Assembly (NCBI GenBank): GCA_035295985.1
Contig: DATHBT010000012.1
Coordinates: forward strand, 1-11,102
Reading direction: 5' to 3'
Origin: JAIVGV01 sp035295985
GTDB lineage: Bacteria > Acidobacteriota > Blastocatellia > Pyrinomonadales > Pyrinomonadaceae
DNA length: 11,102 bases
Every line of letters begins with the position of its first letter. The first letter of the stretch is position 1. The translations under genes and the position numbers were made by a program. The notes beneath the pieces were generated by a model that had not been told where the DNA came from, made no database searches, and saw only the letters and a program-made list of their open reading frames with translations. Below, piece by piece: positions 6,575 to 11,102 of the stretch.

Positions 6575-8311
6575 ATGAACAGAGAACAGTCTTCAAGGCG
6601 CAGACGCCTGCCCATTTACCTGGCCTTTCTGGTTGCGGTCCTGAGCCTCGGCGTTTTGAACGTCACGGCCGTCAGGGCGCAGGACGAGGCGGAGACGCCG
6701 GCGGCGACGCCCGCACCGACGCCGGACGAGGAGATGCGAAAGGAGACGCTCCGCAAGGCGAAGGCCGAGGCGGACAAGATGGAGCACGAGGCGGACAAGA
6801 TGGGAACCGAGGCGCGCAAGGCCAAGCTGGACGCGGCGTTCCCCGCGCCCAGCGCCACTGCGCTCGAAGGGAAGACGACGGTCGAGGGCGCGGTCATCGA
6901 GAGCCAGATGGTCTCTTACGTCTCGATGGCGCGCGCAGCCAACCGCATCATCGAGGCAATCAACGCCAGATTTATACAGGACCGCAAAACGATAAGTAGC
7001 ATCGCCATCTATAACGAGAGGGACGTCAGCCTGCTGCTCAGCTACAGGACGGCGCGGAGTCAGGTCGAGATTACACGGAAGGGCTACTGCGACATCCTAA
7101 CGCCCGCCGCCACCGGGACCCTCTGCCCGGCGTCCCCCCAGCCGTCGGCCGGTGGCGAAGCGGTCGCGCCTGCGATAGCGCCCCTGCTCGCCGCTCGCAG
7201 CTTCCTCGGCGCGTTCATAGACGCGACCTCGCTGCTGCGCACAAACGTCGAGATAAAGGGCCAGACCTTCGTCATTGACGAAGGGCCGCTCGTGGCGGAA
7301 GTCTTCCGCGCCGCCCGCAGGCCGACCATCGGACTGCCGAGCACCGTTAATCTTTACTACCCGCACGTCTTCTCGCCCAACGTCAACCTCGGCCAAGGTT
7401 CCACCATCCTCGCCGAGCTTGAGCGGGTGCGCACATTGCGCGTGGCGGGCGAGAAGCTGGCGGCGGACTTGGCGGAGGCCGAGAAGGCCCTTGAAGAGGC
7501 GAAGGGTAACATTAAGCAACTCACTGCCCAGTTAAACGAGGCGCTGCCGCGCAGGAGAAACGAGGCGGTGACGGCGTCCGCCAACATCATCAAGGCCAAC
7601 TGCCGTACCCTCGTAAACGACGTCAACGCGGTTATGAGCCTGCCCGAGAAGCCGATACAGGCGACGGCGATGCTCAATCTGATAGCCAGAATCTCCGACA
7701 CGGACGCCTGCCCGGGGATGCCTGCCGAAAAGCTCGAACAGATGCTGTCGCTCAGGGACGTTATCAACGACACCGTCGGCAGGCTCGCGAAGGCGATTCA
7801 GGATAAGACGAACGCGGAGACGGAGGAGGCGAGGCTGAAGGTCGTCATCACGACGCTGACCGCCAAGCTCAACCCGGCGTTCGCCCCCGGCGACGCGCTC
7901 GCGCAGTTGAAGGCCCTCAACGCGCAGTTCGATAACCTCGTCAAGGCGCTCGTGCAGGTGGACGCGAACGGCGTGAACCCTCTGACGAACTTCATCCGCA
8001 CAGAGAGCCTGCTCTCGGCGCTGCCCGCCGAAGGCAGTTACTGGCTCCAGCTTAAGGTGATTAACGCCGGCGGCAACAACCGCATTAAGACGAACCTGCT
8101 CGTTGACATCTTCACTGGCGGCAACCGCGTCTCGCACAGCGGCGGCGCAATCGTCCAGTACAACCTCTTCGACGGCAACGGCAAGTCAATCGTGTCGGAC
8201 ACCATCGCCGACTACACTAACTACATCAAGGCGGACAAGGTTCGCCGCGTGACGAACAGCAAGAGCGACACGACGCTGCCGACGCCTATCTCGATTGACG
8301 AAAACCGTTAG
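6575..8311 (+). CDS. Exported coiled-coil protein of unknown function
   Basis: I do not recognise the family. The 578-residue product starts with a basic run (RRRR, residues 8-11), a hydrophobic core to about residue 32 and a likely signal peptidase I site at VRA-Q (35/36), so it should be exported. A TP-rich link (about 40-50) leads to a highly charged helix (about 52-86). A mixed domain follows, with Cys172 and Cys184, then a long coiled coil (about 278-325), a region with Cys343 and Cys379, more helix, and a beta-rich end (about 485-578) with GSYWLQLKV and GGAIVQYNLFDG. Four cysteines would allow two disulfides in the periplasm. AGGAG six bases upstream supports the ATG. It is 53 bases after the serine protease and 93 before the M64 peptidase, possibly one transcript. 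It may be structural or envelope-associated; I assign no activity. Confidence 0.85.
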   Translation: MNREQSSRRRRLPIYLAFLVAVLSLGVLNVTAVRAQDEAETPAATPAPTPDEEMRKETLRKAKAEADKMEHEADKMGTEARKAKLDAAFPAPSATALEGKTTVEGAVIESQMVSYVSMARAANRIIEAINARFIQDRKTISSIAIYNERDVSLLLSYRTARSQVEITRKGYCDILTPAATGTLCPASPQPSAGGEAVAPAIAPLLAARSFLGAFIDATSLLRTNVEIKGQTFVIDEGPLVAEVFRAARRPTIGLPSTVNLYYPHVFSPNVNLGQGSTILAELERVRTLRVAGEKLAADLAEAEKALEEAKGNIKQLTAQLNEALPRRRNEAVTASANIIKANCRTLVNDVNAVMSLPEKPIQATAMLNLIARISDTDACPGMPAEKLEQMLSLRDVINDTVGRLAKAIQDKTNAETEEARLKVVITTLTAKLNPAFAPGDALAQLKALNAQFDNLVKALVQVDANGVNPLTNFIRTESLLSALPAEGSYWLQLKVINAGGNNRIKTNLLVDIFTGGNRVSHSGGAIVQYNLFDGNGKSIVSDTIADYTNYIKADKVRRVTNSKSDTTLPTPISIDENR

Positions 8312-8329
8312 GCGCGGCACGTACGAATT

Positions 8330-8354
8330 GGGGCCGCGGGAGACGTGCGGCCCC
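8330..8354 (+). terminator. GC-rich hairpin after the exported coiled-coil protein gene
   Basis: GGGGCCGC (8330-8337) and GCGGCCCC (8347-8354) form a perfect 8-bp stem with a nine-base loop, 18 bases after the stop at 8311. No T tract follows, so it may act as a weak terminator or as an mRNA-stabilising stem in the space before the M64 gene. Confidence 0.35.
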
Positions 8355-8404
8355 TGGGCGCAGAAATCATTTCATAGTTCGGAGGCGTTTTAGGAGGAAC
8401 CGTT

Positions 8405-9877
8405 ATGCGAATCGCCAGATGCTCCATCGCAATACTCATGCTCACTCTGCTTGGCCTCGCGCAGGCGTCGGCGCAGACCGTCACCACGCGGAAAATTATT
8501 GACAACGGGCCCGATGGCGAGAAATTGGTCTTCGCGGTCGTGGGGGACGGCTACAGCGCCGCCGACCAAGCTAAGTACGCCGCCGATGTAGACCGACTCG
8601 TCGTCAACGGTGTCATGGCGCGCGACTTCTACAGGGACAACCGGAGGGCCTTCAACGTCTACCGCGTTGACCTGACTTCGACCGATTCAGGGATCAGCAA
8701 GCCGGGCGCGCCGAAGAACACGGCGCTCAAGACGATCTACTCGGGCCTCTGGCAACGCTGCTGGATAGAACCCTCGGTTCCTGACACGGAGAAGCTGCTC
8801 AACGCCGCGCTGGCGAACGTGCCGAAGTACGACTACGTGCTCATCATCCAGAACGAGGCCGGGTTCGGTGGCTGCCGCCGGGGCAGCCGGCTATACGTGA
8901 CCGGCGGCGTGGGGTGGGACGTGGTGGCGCATGAATACGGGCATGGCGTCGGAGGGCTTTTCGACGAGTACTCCGTGGCTGGCAACCCGCTCTACGTCGG
9001 CCAGCCCGTCAACACGCGCAACTGTTCGACCCACCTGAACAGGAATCAGGTCGTGTGGACGAGGATGATTAACCAGAGCTTCGTCATCCCCCCGGCGACC
9101 CAACTCGGGGCCGGCATTGACCCGAATCAGACGGTGGGCATGTTCCAGGGTTGCGCCACCTATATGGCGGGCATTTACAGGCCGGTGCATGAGTGCCGCA
9201 TGAGGTCCAACGCGCCTCTGTTCTGTCCGGTGTGCTTGGAGTTGATGAACGCGGCGGTCGCGCCGTACCTCGGGCCGGAACCGGCAGGCCCTGCGGCCGG
9301 GTCAGTCACGGGTAGACTGAACCTGAGCCACGCCCTCTTCATGAACGCCTCGTTCGCCACGGGTTACGGGCAGACGCAGACGCCCTCGCCGCAGTCAACC
9401 TCATACCTTCAGGTGGTGGTGCGTGTGAAGAAGGGGGGCAACGCCACACCCATCAAGGTGACGGAGGTGCAGGGCGTCCTGCCGGCGCAGGATCAGCAGG
9501 CCAGCAACTCCGTGATGGAGGCCAAGACCGGCGATCAGACGCTCGGAGTTCAGTTCCTACAGGACGACCCTTTCACCGTCCGCGGCTTCGCCGACCCAAA
9601 CAACGTCGAGCGCGGGGAACACTTCCAAGAGACGGACGAGGCGACGATCGTCATTAGGGTGCCGCAGACTAACCTCAGCACAGCGACGACAGGGCCGGGC
9701 GTGAGCCTGAAACTCTACGAGGTGAAGCCCGAACCCTCGCTCCACCTCGACCCGAACACCATCAGCAACATCGAGCAGTTGAGGTCACAGAGGGTGCTTG
9801 AGGAGAATACACGCGTCTCCCCCGGTAAGCTCAAAGATGTTGTGAACAAGCGGGTTGATGTCAGGTCGATTCAGTGA
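8405..9877 (+). CDS. Exported M64-family zinc metallopeptidase with extra C-terminal domain
   Basis: A 490-residue secreted protease. The signal peptide ends at ASA-Q (23/24). The N-terminal region has FAVVGDGYSAADQ and FNVYRVDLTSTDSG, as in peptidase family M64 (type member: a Clostridium IgA protease). The zinc motif is HEYGHGVGGLFDEY, with His176, Glu177 and His180; the third ligand is not certain by eye. Several cysteines (CSTHL, QGCATYM, HECRMR, CPVCLE) suggest disulfides. After about residue 300 a separate beta-rich domain begins, with SYLQVVVRVKKGG and the block FLQDDPFTVRGFADP (384-398). A homologous copy makes up the whole mature product of the next gene. AGGAGG seven bases upstream fixes the start. 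It probably degrades external or envelope protein; its natural substrate cannot be read from the sequence. Confidence 0.9.
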   Translation: MRIARCSIAILMLTLLGLAQASAQTVTTRKIIDNGPDGEKLVFAVVGDGYSAADQAKYAADVDRLVVNGVMARDFYRDNRRAFNVYRVDLTSTDSGISKPGAPKNTALKTIYSGLWQRCWIEPSVPDTEKLLNAALANVPKYDYVLIIQNEAGFGGCRRGSRLYVTGGVGWDVVAHEYGHGVGGLFDEYSVAGNPLYVGQPVNTRNCSTHLNRNQVVWTRMINQSFVIPPATQLGAGIDPNQTVGMFQGCATYMAGIYRPVHECRMRSNAPLFCPVCLELMNAAVAPYLGPEPAGPAAGSVTGRLNLSHALFMNASFATGYGQTQTPSPQSTSYLQVVVRVKKGGNATPIKVTEVQGVLPAQDQQASNSVMEAKTGDQTLGVQFLQDDPFTVRGFADPNNVERGEHFQETDEATIVIRVPQTNLSTATTGPGVSLKLYEVKPEPSLHLDPNTISNIEQLRSQRVLEENTRVSPGKLKDVVNKRVDVRSIQ

Positions 9878-9922
9878 ATCGTCTGTGATGTCCTCCGCAA
9901 TGGCATGACGGCGCGCGATGCA

Positions 9923-9945
9923 AGGGGGCGGCGTGACCGCCCCCT
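9923..9945 (+). terminator. Strong hairpin after the M64 peptidase gene
   Basis: AGGGGGCGG and CCGCCCCCT form a perfect 9-bp stem around CGTGA, 45 bases after the M64 stop. No T run follows, so it is not a textbook intrinsic terminator, but its place and stability suit a transcript 3' end. It separates the M64 gene from the last gene, which probably has its own promoter. Confidence 0.45.
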
Positions 9946-10031
9946 GCCCGCTAGCAGGAAAGATGGTTACGGGCAGCTCCCAACGGTTTATTTAGGCAGC
10001 CTTTAGGGGTAAAGCAATATCTAACCAGGTG

Positions 10032-10079
10032 AGTTGCGCTGGCCGTGGCAGCCGGTTAAGCGACGGCAGCGTAGCAACT
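10032..10079 (+). promoter_or_regulatory. Possible structured leader upstream of the last gene
   Basis: AGTTGC-GCT-GCCG pairs with CGGC-AGC-GCAACT as a 13-bp stem broken by a one-base bulge (10041) and a three-base bulge (10071-10073), with an 18-base apical loop. An alternative stem GTAG/CTAC at 10071-10081 would compete with its base. It ends 51 bases before the ATG at 10131. It matches no riboswitch class I know. Confidence 0.25.
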
Positions 10080-10130
10080 ACGGGTTCAGCCGGCAACATA
10101 GGAAGAAACGGTTCGAAGGGGGATGCGACG

Positions 10131-10751
10131 ATGGCTAAGAAAGGTTTACTCTGCTGCGTAGTGTTGGCTGGAACCCTTCTGTTAAACCCCGTCTACTCGA
10201 CGGCGCAGTTTGTCGGCCGAGACATGAGGATGGTGACGCAGGGAAAGGCAACCTGTGTTTGTCAGAGTGAGGCCGCCCAGTTGAACGAGCCACGCACCTA
10301 CTTGAATCTTGAGTTGAAAATCAGCGAGGGTGGCTCGTTCTCGGTCGTGAGGGCGGCCGAACTGCCGGGTTACGTGCGCCTGAATTCAGTCCCCACAAGC
10401 GATTACATCTACGAGGTGAGCAACGGTCAGCAGACCGTCGCGGCGTTTCTCCGGGATGACCCGTTCACCCTTCGCGGGTTTGCCGACCCCTCCTCACCAC
10501 AAGGGGAAAAATCAGGGAGACAGCAGACGACGACTATCATCGTCAACATCCCCAATTTCGGCCTCTCGATGCTGGAGAAGTGTAATCTCGGTTTTCGCCT
10601 CTACAGACTTCGCTTGGGCGTCAAAGTAGACAGAATTGATGCAGACGCCCTCCTGCGGTTGCGTGAAGGGGGTCAGCTAACCCCCGTCATGTCCGTACCC
10701 GCCTCAAAGTTCACCGAAGCATTAAAGAAGGCCGCTAAAGCAAGACGCTAG
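10131..10751 (+). CDS. Small exported protein, stand-alone copy of the M64 C-terminal domain
   Basis: A 206-residue protein. I chose ATG 10131 because it follows GAAGGGGGA (10115-10123) at normal spacing and opens a clean signal peptide, MAKKGLLCCVVLAGTLLL, with a likely cut at STA-Q (25/26). An upstream GTG in frame (10029) would add 34 unlikely residues and bury the signal. The mature part resembles the C-terminal domain of the neighbouring M64 peptidase. TYLNLELKISEGG pairs with SYLQVVVRVKKGG, FLRDDPFTLRGFADP (106-120) with FLQDDPFTVRGFADP, and GFRLYRL with SLKLYEV; both end in a Lys-rich helix. No catalytic motif is seen. Cys42 and Cys44 (CVC) lie near the mature N-terminus. It may be a binding module, a partner or inhibitor of the peptidase, or an adhesion domain; the fold is not one I can name. 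Confidence 0.85.
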   Translation: MAKKGLLCCVVLAGTLLLNPVYSTAQFVGRDMRMVTQGKATCVCQSEAAQLNEPRTYLNLELKISEGGSFSVVRAAELPGYVRLNSVPTSDYIYEVSNGQQTVAAFLRDDPFTLRGFADPSSPQGEKSGRQQTTTIIVNIPNFGLSMLEKCNLGFRLYRLRLGVKVDRIDADALLRLREGGQLTPVMSVPASKFTEALKKAAKARR

Positions 10752-11102
10752 ACGACAAGGATTCGGCGCGACATTAGGGCCCGGTAATGGAGATTCAGCA
10801 AGAGACCGCATCCTTTAGCAGGATGCGGTCTCTTGCACCAATCGCAGACCCGAGTCGTTAGAGGGCATCGCACGGCTTAAAGTTGAAGCGGACGGTAGCG
10901 TCCAGTCAGTCGCGCTGCGGGCCACAAAATCAGACGGAACGGTCGTGAAGAATTGGTGTATCATAACGTCTCTGTGAAGCGGCCCGCCCGCGTCAAGCAT
11001 TTTCTTCTTCCATCTTTAAACACAGCTATCCAGTCTCAGCCAGATTCACATTCATCTCTCTGTCCGCGCTGCTTTAAGTGGCGTCTACGGACGCCCGCGC
11101 AT
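10752..11102. other. Gene-poor right end with a possible decayed coding fragment
   Basis: No convincing gene is present. Apart from the hairpin at 10798-10836, a plus-strand frame open from 10819 to the stop at 10975 would encode LKVEADGSVQSVALRATKSD followed by TVVKNWCI. It reads like real protein and recalls the strand pair of TonB-C or AgmX-type C-terminal domains. It lacks a start codon and a ribosome site, so it may be a gene remnant or chance. Confidence 0.35.
10798..10836. terminator. Perfect 17-bp hairpin after the last gene
   Basis: GCAAGAGACCGCATCCT (10798-10814) and its exact reverse complement (10820-10836) enclose the loop TTAGC. It lies 46 bases beyond the stop at 10751. A stem this long and perfect is unlikely by chance. 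There is no T tract on the plus side, so it may be a factor-assisted or bidirectional terminator or a small mobile palindrome. Confidence 0.5.

Noticed and set aside
10032..10110. A tRNA-like arrangement suggested by GGTTCAGCC and paired arms
   Set aside because: No acceptor stem, anticodon arm or conserved D-loop bases could be fitted.
10029..10130. An upstream GTG start extending the last gene by 34 residues
   Set aside because: The extension has no ribosome site and would put the signal peptide inside the protein; ATG 10131 has a good site and a normal signal peptide.

Overview
The window is GC-rich and gene-dense. A serine/threonine kinase fused to a TolB/PD40-like propeller, several exported proteins of no recognised family and an M64 peptidase together suggest an environmental Acidobacteriota-like bacterium (Blastocatellia/Pyrinomonadales type). 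That placement is inferred from gene content, because no rRNA, tRNA or phylogenetic marker is present.

Layout. Minus strand, left end: a membrane-anchored Ser/Thr kinase cut by the window edge (1-1592). Minus strand, 1716-4924: a compact four-gene unit. In transcription order it holds a protein-glutaminase-like deamidase (4924-3809), a small Lys/Pro/Gln protein with seven KPPQ motifs and one KPPR (3746-3267), a prolyl-4-hydroxylase-like Fe(II)/2-oxoglutarate oxygenase (3185-2577), and a glycosyltransferase resembling plant hydroxyproline O-arabinosyltransferases (2558-1716). A gene-free divergent region of about 630 bases (4925-5558) follows, with a candidate minus-strand promoter and a 37-base nested dyad. 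Plus strand: a V8-like (glutamate-specific type) serine protease, a 578-residue exported coiled-coil protein, an exported M64-type metallopeptidase with an extra C-terminal domain, and a small exported protein that is essentially that domain alone. The last 350 bases hold a perfect 17-bp hairpin and no convincing gene.

Main hypothesis. The minus-strand unit looks like a bacterial system for modifying a proline/glutamine repeat protein. The KPPQ protein supplies Pro-Pro sites for hydroxylation, hydroxyproline for glycosylation and Gln for deamidation, and one enzyme for each step is encoded beside it. None of the four proteins has a visible signal peptide, so the chemistry would be cytoplasmic. 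The divergent V8-like protease keeps the residues that read Glu at P1, so it could cut where Gln has become Glu; that link is speculative. The recognised motifs are seen directly in the sequence. The substrate relationship is inferred from gene order and residue content.

The plus-strand genes 6575-10751 look like a separate secreted set, tied together by signal peptides and by the domain shared between the M64 peptidase and the last gene.
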